The position numbers and the translations under genes are program-made. From contig NZ_JACIGJ010000002.1 of assembly GCF_014197855.1 (NCBI RefSeq), positions 124,001-188,000 of the forward strand: 64,000 bases of DNA, read 5' to 3'. The DNA comes from Roseospira marina. GTDB lineage: Bacteria; Pseudomonadota; Alphaproteobacteria; Rhodospirillales; Rhodospirillaceae. Below are positions 52,819-61,853 of this stretch, one piece after another. The first letter of the stretch is position 1; each line of letters begins with the position of its first letter. The notes under the pieces are model-generated. The model saw nothing but the letters and a program-made list of their open reading frames with translations, made no database searches and was not told the DNA's origin.

Positions 52819-55110
52819 TTAACGAAGCCCCAGGGCCTTCAACCTGTCCACTATTCTTCTCGGGATCGTATAACCTTGCAAGCTTTCTCCAATCAGCCGT
52901 GTGAGCGGGCCTTCCAGGTTCAAGTTCAATTGGAACGGATAGCCATCGAGGACTGCCGCATTGGCGCCGTCAAGACTCAGGGTCAGCGCCATGGTGTCGG
53001 CCGTGCTGCCCGCGACATCCATGGACAACGCCGTATAACGGAAGTCCTCCAGGGCGCGGCGGGCTAGGTCCACACCTGTGCCGGCCTCGGCGCCGCCCGG
53101 CAGCGCCCCCCCCCGATACTGCACCACACCCGGTCCGGTTGCGGCCAACCGACCGGCATCGATCCGCACGGCGCCCGGCGTAATCACCATCGGCACGGTG
53201 CCGTCCACCCGCCCCGACACGGTCAGATCGTCGATCGGAGTCATGGCGGCGAGCTGTCCAAGGTCCAGGCCCTGAACCGTCAACGTCAACGGCACGCGGT
53301 CGAACCCCGCAAGCGGCACGCGCGCCCCGTCGGTCACGATGGTACCGCCGGCCAGGGCCATGCTGGCCTCTTCCACGACGAAGGCCCCGGCGCCATCCAG
53401 ACGGTAGCGGATCACGACATCGGTGAAGGGCAGCCCCATCTCCAACCCGGCGGCCACCAGTTCCTGGCTGGGACTCCGGAGCGGACTGAGGCCGGTCAGC
53501 CGCGCCACCCCGTTCAGGCGTCGCAGCGCCGTGGTGCCGTAGGCGGCATCCACGTCGGCCAGTCCGAACGACAGGTCCGGCCGCAGTGCGCCCCCGTCGG
53601 TACGGTCCACGGTGCCCTCAATCGCGACGGTCCCCGCCGAGGCCGACAGGTCCGCCAGGGCCGCGTGCAACTGCCAGGGCTGCACCCCCCCATCGCCGAG
53701 AGTCAGCGGCGCACCCCGGACCGACAGGTGCGCGTTGCGGGCATCCGCCGTCGCCCAACCACGCAGGGTGACCAGATGATCGCGCAGCGGCGCCCCCAAG
53801 TCGGCCGTGACCCGCAGGCGGCCCGGCTGTTCCGGATCGGGTGCAAGCTGCCCCTGAACGCGCAGGGGGCGCAGCGGATGGCCGGCGATGCTGTCGGTGC
53901 CGGCTTCACCGGGAAGGTGTGGCACCTGAAAGGCCAGTGTCGCGGTCGGCCCCTCCGGACGCAGGGTCGCATCCACGGTCGCATCTCGGGCAACCGCCGC
54001 CCCGCTTTGGACACGCGAGGCCGCCGCGACCAGCGTCAACGGCGCCTCGTTGCTCCACGGCACCGGCCCGGCAAGGTGCACGCGGTCCAGGTCGGCCTCG
54101 ACCGTGCCCGAGACCGAAAACGGCGCCAGGGTGACATCCAGATCCGCCCGGGGCGTTCCGGGGCCGGCCAGATCAACAGCCACGGTCTGGTCCGCGTCCT
54201 CGGCCAGCACGAGCGTGAGAGCCGATCCGCCGTTCCACACGGACCCGAAAGCCGGCTCGGTCAGGATCACCTCGCCCGTGTCCAACGCCACGTCGATCCG
54301 GTCGGGGCTGGCCCGGAGCCGCCCGGACGCCGCCACCGTAGCGCCCGACAGACGCGCGTCAGGCACCGCAACGTCTTTGGCTTCGCCCGTCAGTGTGAGC
54401 GGCCCCGATAGAACCCCATCGTCCACGCTCAGGCGCGGACTTATGATCCGCACCGAAGGGATTGTGGCCGTTCCCGGCATCAGGCCGCCGACGTCTGTTC
54501 CCTCGAACACGACGTTGGTCAGTGCTCCCGCCAGCCCGGCCCATAGCGTCAGGGTGGCGTCCGTTTCGGCCCGGACCGTCCCCTCGGGCACCTCAAGCGA
54601 CAGACGCGCATCCCTAACCTCGAGAGTCCGGATCGGCAGCGCCACCGCACCGCCCGCCCCGGAATCGCCGTCGCCCTCTCCACCTGACAGCCAGGGGGTC
54701 AGCGGTCCGGCGTCCAGGCCCGTTTCGGGATCCCAGGGGGCCCGCACCGCCACACCCTCAGCCTCGATGCGCTCCACTCCCAGCAGAGAGGGCACCACAA
54801 ACAACCGGCGCGCCTGGAACCGGCCGTCGGCCAGCGCGACGTCCGTGATCACGAGGCCGTCCGTCTCAACGGTCTGCACGGTCAGGGCCACCGGCCCGAG
54901 CCCGGCACGGTCCAACGCCAGCCGCGCGATCCCATCGACCACCGGCACGCGCTGGGTCCAGAACGCCGCCCCCAAAGCCATCAGCAGCACGGGCACGACC
55001 AGAACGTCGCGCGCCACCATGCGCCAAAGCGGCGGCCGCCGGTGGCGCGGGCGGGGAGAGGGTTCCGACGGCTCCGACGGGTCTGAAACGGGGTCCGGTG
55101 CGGTGGTCAT
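52819..55110 (-). CDS. YdbH-like AsmA-type envelope protein
   Basis: A 763-residue protein with a polar proline-rich N-terminus, one inner-membrane helix (about 32-52), then a very long periplasmic beta-rich region with repeated segments, ending in the C-terminal domain typical of YdbH/DUF2125-adjacent AsmA-like proteins (GATIPSVRIISPRL early; GRVDGTVPMVITPGAVRI, NLNLEGPLTRLIGESLQGYTIP late). E. coli YdbH helps phospholipid transport to the outer membrane with YhdP and TamB. Its partners YnbE and YdbL are not seen next to it. The start follows GGGAG. Confidence 0.75.
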   Translation of the reverse strand: MTTAPDPVSDPSEPSEPSPRPRHRRPPLWRMVARDVLVVPVLLMALGAAFWTQRVPVVDGIARLALDRAGLGPVALTVQTVETDGLVITDVALADGRFQARRLFVVPSLLGVERIEAEGVAVRAPWDPETGLDAGPLTPWLSGGEGDGDSGAGGAVALPIRTLEVRDARLSLEVPEGTVRAETDATLTLWAGLAGALTNVVFEGTDVGGLMPGTATIPSVRIISPRLSVDDGVLSGPLTLTGEAKDVAVPDARLSGATVAASGRLRASPDRIDVALDTGEVILTEPAFGSVWNGGSALTLVLAEDADQTVAVDLAGPGTPRADLDVTLAPFSVSGTVEADLDRVHLAGPVPWSNEAPLTLVAAASRVQSGAAVARDATVDATLRPEGPTATLAFQVPHLPGEAGTDSIAGHPLRPLRVQGQLAPDPEQPGRLRVTADLGAPLRDHLVTLRGWATADARNAHLSVRGAPLTLGDGGVQPWQLHAALADLSASAGTVAIEGTVDRTDGGALRPDLSFGLADVDAAYGTTALRRLNGVARLTGLSPLRSPSQELVAAGLEMGLPFTDVVIRYRLDGAGAFVVEEASMALAGGTIVTDGARVPLAGFDRVPLTLTVQGLDLGQLAAMTPIDDLTVSGRVDGTVPMVITPGAVRIDAGRLAATGPGVVQYRGGALPGGAEAGTGVDLARRALEDFRYTALSMDVAGSTADTMALTLSLDGANAAVLDGYPFQLNLNLEGPLTRLIGESLQGYTIPRRIVDRLKALGLR

Positions 55111-55220
55111 ACAGGCTCCCTCGACAATACGGATCGGGTGCAGTGTAACCGAGCCCGACGGGCATGGCATCGCCCGGCCCGGCTGCGCTACCATGGACCG
55201 GTGTTAAGGAGCCGCCGCCC

Positions 55221-55796
55221 ATGGGCCATCCGCCGCTGACCGATTCCGCGTTCGACGCCGCCTTCTGGCTGCTCGACCGGGCCTTGGACGACAACGAATA
55301 CCTCAATCCGCGCAAACTGCACCGGCTGCTCTATCTGGCGCAGGCGTACTATGCCGTCGCCAACGCCGGGCATAGCCTGATGCCGGCCACCTTCGTCGCG
55401 GATCCGGACGGCCCGCTGGAGCCGACGCTGTTCCGGGCCTTCGCCTACAGCCGGCCCCGCATCGACCTGCAGCCCATCCCGGACCGGGGCAAACAGCTCC
55501 TGGACTCGATCTGGCGACGGTTCGGCGCCCATTCGACCGATCATCTGACCAAGGCCCTGAAGCGGCATGCACCCTACGCCGACGCCTATGCCCAGGCGCC
55601 CCGGACGGTGATCGAGGTTGCCGCCCTGGTCGCGTTCTATGGCCGGGCCGAGCGACCGGAACAAGGCATCGGCGCCCTGACCAGCCAGGGCGCGCCGCAT
55701 ATCGAGCAGGTGCTGCGCCCCCGCGTCATGCGATCGCAGTCGGGCCGGCCCGTCAGCGTCCACCAGTGGCGGCCGCGCACGCTGAAGGACCAATGA
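55221..55796 (+). CDS. Panacea (DUF4065)-like protein
   Basis: A 191-residue protein whose first 110 residues resemble the Panacea/SocA antitoxin domain: AAFWLLDRALDDNEYLNPRK, then KLHRLLYLAQAYYAVAN and FVADPDGPLEPTLFRAFA, matching the family order of a helical pair, an LLYLAQ-like core and a GP-x-P turn. The toxin partner expected beside a genuine antitoxin is absent; instead hrpB follows after 7 bases. It may be a domesticated housekeeping form. Start at 55221 (AAGGAG upstream) preferred over 55164. Family link is by pattern. Confidence 0.65.
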   Translation: MGHPPLTDSAFDAAFWLLDRALDDNEYLNPRKLHRLLYLAQAYYAVANAGHSLMPATFVADPDGPLEPTLFRAFAYSRPRIDLQPIPDRGKQLLDSIWRRFGAHSTDHLTKALKRHAPYADAYAQAPRTVIEVAALVAFYGRAERPEQGIGALTSQGAPHIEQVLRPRVMRSQSGRPVSVHQWRPRTLKDQ

Positions 55797-55803
55797 CCCG
55801 GCC

Positions 55804-58383
55804 ATGCCCGCCGTGACCGCTCGCCCCTTGCCCGTGGACGATGCCCTGCCCGCTCTGACGGCGGCGCTGGCGACTGGCCCCAACGCAGTCCTTTTGGCCC
55901 CCCCGGGCGCGGGCAAGACCACCCGTGTTCCGCTGGCCCTGCTCGACGCGCCCTGGCTGGCGCCGGACCACCGCCTTGTCGTGCTGGAGCCGCGCCGCAT
56001 GGCCGCGCGGGCGGCGGCGCGCTTCATGGCCGCGTCCCTGGGCGAAACGGTGGGGGAGACGGTCGGCTACCGCGTGCGCCTCGACAGCGCGGTCGGGCCG
56101 CGCACCCGGATCGAGGTGGTGACCGAGGGCATTCTGACCCGCCGCCTTCAGGACGACCCGGGGCTGGAGGGCGTCGGTGGCGTCATCCTGGACGAATTCC
56201 ATGAGCGGTCGTTGCAGGGGGATTTAGGCCTCGCCCTGTGCCTGGACAGCCAGGGCGCGCTGCGCCCGGACCTGCGCCTGCTGGTCATGTCCGCAACGCT
56301 GGACGGCGCGCCGGTCGCCCGCCTGATGGGCGACGCCCCATTGGACGCCCCAGGGGACGCCCCGGTGGACGCCCCGGTGGACGCCCCGGTGATCGAAAGC
56401 GCGGGGCGGCAGTATCCCGTCGCGATCCATCATCATCCCGCGCCGCCGGACACCCGTGACGGCGTGGTGGAGGCCGTGACGGCGCGGGCGCGGGCCGTTC
56501 TGGCGGACGATCCCGGCGACATCCTGGTGTTCCTGCCCGGCGAGAGAGAGATCGGCGCCGTGGCGTCCCGGCTGAGCGGACTGCCCGACGGCGTGGACGT
56601 GTTGCCGCTGTATGGCGCCTTGCCCGCCGCGCGCCAGGACGCCGCGTTGCGGCCCGCGCCGGAGGGGCGGCGCAAGATCGTGCTCGCCACCAACATCGCG
56701 GAGACCAGCCTGACGATCGAGGGGGTGCGCGCCGTGATCGACAGCGGTCTTGCCCGCGTGCCTCGGTTCGACCCGGGCAGCGGCCTGACCCGGCTGGAAA
56801 CGGCGCGAATCTCCCAGGCCTCCGCCGACCAGCGCGCCGGCCGCGCCGGGCGCCTCGGCCCGGGCGTCTGCCACCGGCTGTGGCCGAAAGCCGCCCATGG
56901 CGCCTTACGGCCCTTCACGCCGCCCGAAATTGCCGAGGCCGATCTGGCGCTGCTGGTTCTGGAGCTTGCCGCCTGGGGCGTGACCGATCCGGCCGCGCTG
57001 CGCTGGCTGGACCCGCCGCCGGCCGGCCCGTGGGCGGCGGCCTGCGAGCTTCTGCGGGGGTTGGCCGCCCTCGACGACGCCGGACGGATCACGACACACG
57101 GCCGCGCGCTGGCCCGGCTACCCCTGCACCCCCGCCTCGCCCACATGGTGATCGTGGGCCGCGAGCGCGGGCTCGGCGGACTGGCCGCCGACATCGCCGC
57201 GCTGCTGTCGGAGCGGGATCTGCTGGTCAGCGCCCCGGGGGCACGCGAGGCCGACCTCCGTCCTCGGCTGGACGTCATCCAGGGCCGCGCACCGAAGGAC
57301 CAGGCCCACCCCGGCGCGCTTCAGCGCGTGCGGGAGGGCGCCCGCCAGATCCGACGTCTGGCGCGCGTGGATGCGACAGCCGGATCGACGGAGACCGACG
57401 CCGGGGCCCTGCTCGCCCTCGCCTATCCCGACCGGATCGGACAACGCCGCACGGGTGGCGCCCCGGGCCGGTTCCGCCTGTCCGGTGGGCGTGGGGTGAC
57501 GGTGGACGAGGCCGATCCCTTGGCCGGCGTGGACTGGCTCGCGGTCGCCGATATCGCCGACCGGCCGGGCGCGGAGGGCCGGGTGCGCCTGGCCGCACCG
57601 CTGGCGGACTCGGCGGTTCGATCCGGAGAGATCCGGCCGATTGCGACCGAAGACGCCATCGCATGGTCGCGCCGGGAGCAGGCCGTGCGGGCCCGGCGGC
57701 GAACCACGCTGGGCGCCCTGGTGTTGACGGAGGCCCCGTTGCCCGCCCCCGACACGGCCGCCGTCACCGCGGCCTTGCTGGAGGGCGTCCGCGACCTGGG
57801 CCTTGAGGTGCTGCCCTGGACGCCGACCCTACGGCGTTGGCGCACGCGCGTACGCTTCCTGCACCATACCGACGGCCCGGACGCCGGGTGGCCGGACCTG
57901 TCGGACGACGCCCTGCTGGCGACGCTGGAGGATTGGCTGGCGCCGTTCGTCGCCGGCATGACCCGGCGCGCACACCTGGACCGGGTCGACCTGATGGCGG
58001 CGCTGTCCACATCCCTGCCCTGGGACAAGGCGCGTGAGCTGGATGCCCGCGCGCCGTCCCATCTGGTCGTGCCCACCGGATCCCGGCTGGCGCTGGACTA
58101 CGACGACCCGGAGGGGCCGGCGCTGGCCGTGCGCGTGCAGGAGCTGTTCGGCCTCGATACCCACCCCACGCTCGCCGGGGGGCGCGTGCCGGTGGTCCTG
58201 CGCCTGTTGTCGCCGGCGCGCCGACCGGTGCAGATCACCCGCGACCTGCCCGGGTTCTGGCGCGGCGCCTGGGCCGACGTACGCAAGGACATGCGGGGCC
58301 GCTACCCCAAGCATCCCTGGCCCGAGGACCCCACCGTCGCGCGGCCCACGACGCGGACGAAGGCCGCCAGCGGCGGAGCCTGA
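55804..58383 (+). CDS. hrpB: ATP-dependent helicase HrpB
   Basis: An 859-residue DEAH-type helicase. Walker A APPGAGKTTRVP (near residue 37), DEFHERS Walker B variant typical of HrpB, motif III MSATLDGAP, motif V TNIAETSLTIEG and motif VI DQRAGRAGRLGPG. The C-terminal HrpB-specific domain is complete. An in-frame 12-bp tandem repeat (56332-56391) inserts Asp-Ala-Pro-x units after the first RecA-like domain. Its role in vivo is unclear; it is non-essential in E. coli. Likely co-transcribed with the preceding Panacea-like gene. Confidence 0.93.
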   Translation: MPAVTARPLPVDDALPALTAALATGPNAVLLAPPGAGKTTRVPLALLDAPWLAPDHRLVVLEPRRMAARAAARFMAASLGETVGETVGYRVRLDSAVGPRTRIEVVTEGILTRRLQDDPGLEGVGGVILDEFHERSLQGDLGLALCLDSQGALRPDLRLLVMSATLDGAPVARLMGDAPLDAPGDAPVDAPVDAPVIESAGRQYPVAIHHHPAPPDTRDGVVEAVTARARAVLADDPGDILVFLPGEREIGAVASRLSGLPDGVDVLPLYGALPAARQDAALRPAPEGRRKIVLATNIAETSLTIEGVRAVIDSGLARVPRFDPGSGLTRLETARISQASADQRAGRAGRLGPGVCHRLWPKAAHGALRPFTPPEIAEADLALLVLELAAWGVTDPAALRWLDPPPAGPWAAACELLRGLAALDDAGRITTHGRALARLPLHPRLAHMVIVGRERGLGGLAADIAALLSERDLLVSAPGAREADLRPRLDVIQGRAPKDQAHPGALQRVREGARQIRRLARVDATAGSTETDAGALLALAYPDRIGQRRTGGAPGRFRLSGGRGVTVDEADPLAGVDWLAVADIADRPGAEGRVRLAAPLADSAVRSGEIRPIATEDAIAWSRREQAVRARRRTTLGALVLTEAPLPAPDTAAVTAALLEGVRDLGLEVLPWTPTLRRWRTRVRFLHHTDGPDAGWPDLSDDALLATLEDWLAPFVAGMTRRAHLDRVDLMAALSTSLPWDKARELDARAPSHLVVPTGSRLALDYDDPEGPALAVRVQELFGLDTHPTLAGGRVPVVLRLLSPARRPVQITRDLPGFWRGAWADVRKDMRGRYPKHPWPEDPTVARPTTRTKAASGGA
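56332..56391. repeat. five 12-bp tandem units inside hrpB
   Basis: Units GACGCCCC plus ATTG, AGGG, GGTG, GGTG, GGTG at 56332, 56344, 56356, 56368 and 56380. The last three are identical. They encode five copies of Asp-Ala-Pro-(Leu/Gly/Val). Confidence 0.85.
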
Positions 58384-58422
58384 CCACCACCGCCCCCTAT
58401 CGTACGGAGCCCTACTAACCCC

Positions 58423-58800
58423 ATGCCCACCGTCGAATGCTGCGCCCTATGGCGCGACGCCGCGACCATTGCCCGCGCGCGGCTCGCCGACCATTTCGAG
58501 CGCACGGCGACGCTGTTCGAGGACAGCCACGCCTGGCGCTATCTGCTGACCTGTCGGGACTGCGGTCAGGCGTACGTGTTCGACTTCTTTGAGGAGATCG
58601 ACTGGTCTGGCGGCAACGACCCTCAGTTCAAACTGTGGGTGCCCGTTCCGCCCGGCCAGGACCCGCTGGCCATGGCGCGGGAAGACCGGAACACGCTGTT
58701 GGAGCGCACACCCCGCCTGCACTCGGATTGGCCCGCCGACGCCCCACAGCCCCGGATCCATTGGGTGCGCACCCCACCCCCAGCGCCACCACGCGACTGA
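58423..58800 (+). CDS. small hypothetical protein with Cys-x2-Cys motif
   Basis: A 125-residue protein following hrpB by 39 bases. An acidic-aromatic core (LTCRDCGQAYVFDFFEEIDWSGG) with a Cys pair is followed by a Pro-rich C-terminal half. It resembles small immunity-type proteins in composition (aromatic and acidic), but I do not recognise a family. No signal or membrane helix. It is likely in the same transcript as hrpB. Confidence 0.6.
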   Translation: MPTVECCALWRDAATIARARLADHFERTATLFEDSHAWRYLLTCRDCGQAYVFDFFEEIDWSGGNDPQFKLWVPVPPGQDPLAMAREDRNTLLERTPRLHSDWPADAPQPRIHWVRTPPPAPPRD

Positions 58801-58937
58801 GTTTCGTAATGAATCCGAGCGCGATGGCCCTTCCAACGGCCGCCACGATGTGGAATGACTCCCGGTCGCAGTCTGGTCGCCCACCGTCGAACCGGCTTAA
58901 GCTGTTGCCCGTTCCGACGTCCAGGACATCCGCCCTT

Positions 58938-59960
58938 ATGATCACACCGTCCGCTTCCGATACCGCTTCGTCATCCGAGTCCGACCTCGCCCAGCTGACC
59001 GAGGACGGCCCGGCCCGTCGTGCCCTGCCCCTCCTGCTGCTCGGCGCCGTCCTGATCGGTTTTTCGCCGGTGTTCGCCAAGCTGTCCCCGTTGGAGCCGA
59101 CCGCAACGGCGTTCTACCGCTCCGCGCTCGCCGTGCCGATCCTGATGGCGGCGGCGCTGATGACCACCCGCCGCGCCCCCGCCGGCCACCGAAAGGCGCG
59201 CCCGACCACATGGCGCGATCACCTGATGCTCGCCGCGCCGGGCCTCGCGTTTTCGGGTGACCTCGCGTGCTGGCACTGGGCCTTGCAATACACCAGTGTC
59301 GCCAACTCCACCGTGCTGGCGAATCTGGCCCCGGTGTTCGTGACCTTCGGCGCCTGGGCGCTGTTCGGGCAGCGGCCGTCGGGACTGTTCGTTGTCGGAC
59401 TCGTGACCGGCATCGCGGGCGTTGGACTGCTGGTCGCGGACTCCTTGACCGTGGGCGCGCCCAACCAGGTTTTCGGGGACGGCCTGGGCGTGGCGACGGC
59501 CGTGTTCTACGGCGCCTACATTCTTGGCATCGGGTGGAGCCGCACACGCTTCCCCACGGCCGTGGTGATGGCCTGGAGCACCCTGCACACCGCGTGGGTT
59601 CTCCTGCTTCTTAGTCTGCTTATGGGCGAGGGGCTCGCCATTCCGACTCTGTATGCCCTGGCGCTGCTTCTGGGCCTTGCCTGGTTCTCCCATTCGGGCG
59701 GTCAGGGCGCGATCGCCTTTGCCCTCGCACACCTTCCACCCGCATTCGGAAGCGTTAGCCTTCTTCTTCAGCCAGCCGTAGCTGCTTTTCTCGGCTGGTT
59801 GGTGCTGTCGGAGCCCTTGACGCCCTTGCAGGGCCTCGGCGCGATCGTCATCCTATCGGGGATCGTGATCGCCCGCCGCGCCAGCGCGCGCCAGTCGGGC
59901 CTGTCCGCTCCCCCTTCGCCGGGGCCGCCCGCGTCCGCGAACGGCCCCACCGTGCTCTGA
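58938..59960 (+). CDS. EamA/DMT-family permease
   Basis: A 340-residue inner-membrane transporter of the drug/metabolite superfamily with ten helices formed by two EamA repeats. The first contains LIGFSPVFAKLSPLEPTATAFYRS and ALQYTSVANSTVLANLAPVF, and the second ALAHLPPAFGSVSLLLQPAVAA plus LSEPLTPLQGLGAIVILSG. Members export amino acids, metabolites or drugs. The ATG at 58938 was chosen because earlier in-frame ATGs precede a non-hydrophobic, unlikely leader. Substrate unknown. Confidence 0.87.
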   Translation: MITPSASDTASSSESDLAQLTEDGPARRALPLLLLGAVLIGFSPVFAKLSPLEPTATAFYRSALAVPILMAAALMTTRRAPAGHRKARPTTWRDHLMLAAPGLAFSGDLACWHWALQYTSVANSTVLANLAPVFVTFGAWALFGQRPSGLFVVGLVTGIAGVGLLVADSLTVGAPNQVFGDGLGVATAVFYGAYILGIGWSRTRFPTAVVMAWSTLHTAWVLLLLSLLMGEGLAIPTLYALALLLGLAWFSHSGGQGAIAFALAHLPPAFGSVSLLLQPAVAAFLGWLVLSEPLTPLQGLGAIVILSGIVIARRASARQSGLSAPPSPGPPASANGPTVL

Positions 59961-60136
59961 CCAAGATCCTTGTGTGACGGCCCCTTTTTCGCACCGGGGG
60001 CGTGATACAAGGAGCGCGATGGGTACGCCGCCGCACACCAATGCGGCCGGCCCTCGCGGCACCCCCCAACACACAACGGCAGAACGAGGCGTACCAAAAC
60101 CGCCCCATCCGGCCCGATCCACGGAGACCGCGCGCC

Positions 60137-61555
60137 ATGACCCAGCAGACCCGCTGCGCAAAGATCGTCGCCACCCTCGGACCGGCATCCGCCAACGAGG
60201 GCACCATGGAAGCCATGGTCAAGGCGGGGGCCAGCGTGTTCCGCCTGAACTTCAGCCATGGCACGCACGCCGACCATGAGCGCAATTTCGACACCGTGCG
60301 CCGCGTGGAGCGAACCATTCAGCGCCCCATCGCGGTGCTGGCGGACCTGCAAGGGCCAAAGCTGCGCCTGGGCCAGTTCGTCGGCGGCAGCACCCGCCTG
60401 ATGACGGGCCAGACGTTCCATCTGGATCTGTCGCCGGAGCTGGGCGATTCGAACCGGGTGAATCTGCCGCATCCCGAGATTTTTTCCGCCATCGAGGCCG
60501 GCACCGACCTGCTGCTCGACGACGGCAAGCTGCGCCTGCGTGTCGAGAGCGTCGGTGACGGCAGCGCGGTGACGCGCGTCGTGACCGGCGGCACAATCTC
60601 CGACAACAAGGGCCTGAACGTACCCAAGGCCGTGCTGCCGATCTCCGCGCTGACGCCGAAGGACCGCCGCGATCTGGATTTCGCCCTGCACCTGGGCGTG
60701 GACTGGGTCGCGCTGTCCTTCGTGCAGCGGCCGGAGGACGTGGCCGAAATCCGCAAGCTGGTGGCGGGACGCGCGGGCGTCATCTCCAAGCTGGAAAAGC
60801 CGAGCGCGCTGGACAGCCTGGATGAGATCATTGAGCTGTCGGATGCGGTGATGGTGGCGCGTGGCGATCTCGGCGTGGAAATCCCGCCGGAGCGCGTGCC
60901 CACCGTGCAGAAGCGCATCATCCGCGCCTGCCGATCCGCCGGAAAGCCGGTGGTCGTCGCCACCCAGATGCTGGAGAGCATGATCCACGCGCCCACGCCC
61001 ACGCGGGCGGAAGCCTCCGACGTCGCCACAGCGATCTATGACGCCGCGGACGCGGTCATGCTGTCCGCCGAAACGTCGGTGGGCGAATACCCCGTCGCCG
61101 CCGTGGACATCATGAACCGCATCATCCGGCAGGTGGAGGCGGACGAGAACTATCGCGACATCATCGACGCCGGACGCCATGACCCGGAGAACAGCGCCGC
61201 CGATGCGATTTGCGCGGCCGCCCGGCAGGTGGCGCGAACGCTGTCCGCCGCATTGATCGTCAGCTTCACGACCTCCGGTTCGACCGCGCTGCGGGCCGCC
61301 CGGGAACGGCCGAGTGTGCCCATTCTCTGTGTAACGCCCCGGCCGGAGGTAGCCCGGCGAACGGCGCTGGTCTGGGGCATCAAGGCCGTGGTGACCGAGG
61401 AACTGCGCAGCTTCTCGGACATGGTCGACAAGGCGGTGCGCTACGCCGCCACCAGCGGCCTCGCCGAATCCGGACAGCGGCTGGTCATCATCGCGGGTGT
61501 GCCCTTCGGCCGCCCGGGCACGACCAACAACCTCCGTATTGCCTGGGTGGACTGA
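60137..61555 (+). CDS. pyk: pyruvate kinase
   Basis: The glycolytic enzyme converting PEP + ADP to pyruvate + ATP, 472 residues. Motifs: KIVATLGPAS, LNFSHG, ADLQGPKLR, catalytic Lys region SKLEKPSALD, VARGDLGVE, and the Mg/K-site block MLESMIHAPTPTRAEASDVA. The C-terminal allosteric domain is present (TSGSTALRAARERPSVPILC). It has its own strong terminator and is not linked to other glycolytic genes here. Together with ppdK it controls the PEP/pyruvate balance. Confidence 0.97.
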   Translation: MTQQTRCAKIVATLGPASANEGTMEAMVKAGASVFRLNFSHGTHADHERNFDTVRRVERTIQRPIAVLADLQGPKLRLGQFVGGSTRLMTGQTFHLDLSPELGDSNRVNLPHPEIFSAIEAGTDLLLDDGKLRLRVESVGDGSAVTRVVTGGTISDNKGLNVPKAVLPISALTPKDRRDLDFALHLGVDWVALSFVQRPEDVAEIRKLVAGRAGVISKLEKPSALDSLDEIIELSDAVMVARGDLGVEIPPERVPTVQKRIIRACRSAGKPVVVATQMLESMIHAPTPTRAEASDVATAIYDAADAVMLSAETSVGEYPVAAVDIMNRIIRQVEADENYRDIIDAGRHDPENSAADAICAAARQVARTLSAALIVSFTTSGSTALRAARERPSVPILCVTPRPEVARRTALVWGIKAVVTEELRSFSDMVDKAVRYAATSGLAESGQRLVIIAGVPFGRPGTTNNLRIAWVD

Positions 61556-61585
61556 CCCCTGTCCGAACGTCCATCGCGACCACGC

Positions 61586-61622
61586 AAGGCCCGGCCGGGA
61601 AACCCTGGCCGGGCCTTTTTTT
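61586..61622 (+). terminator. canonical terminator after pyk
   Basis: AAGGCCCGGCC (61586-61596) and GGCCGGGCCTT (61607-61617) form a perfect 11-bp stem with a 10-base loop, followed by T through 61622. Distance to the pyk stop is 30 bases. Confidence 0.92.
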
Positions 61623-61853
61623 GTGGGCCGCAGTCCGCCCCGCGACGACACGCGGCACACGCCGCGGTCGATGTACAGACGGAATGAGGGGTTTCGTGGT
61701 TTGCGAAGACCCCCTATGCTCCAAACGCATGACTGGTCACGCCATCGAACCGGGACGAACCCGGGCGGCGGGACCAGCACCGTCGCCGATCACGATCGAC
61801 ACGAGGTCGCACCGCAGCCCATGCGGACGACCGCACAGGGAGGACACTGGGTC

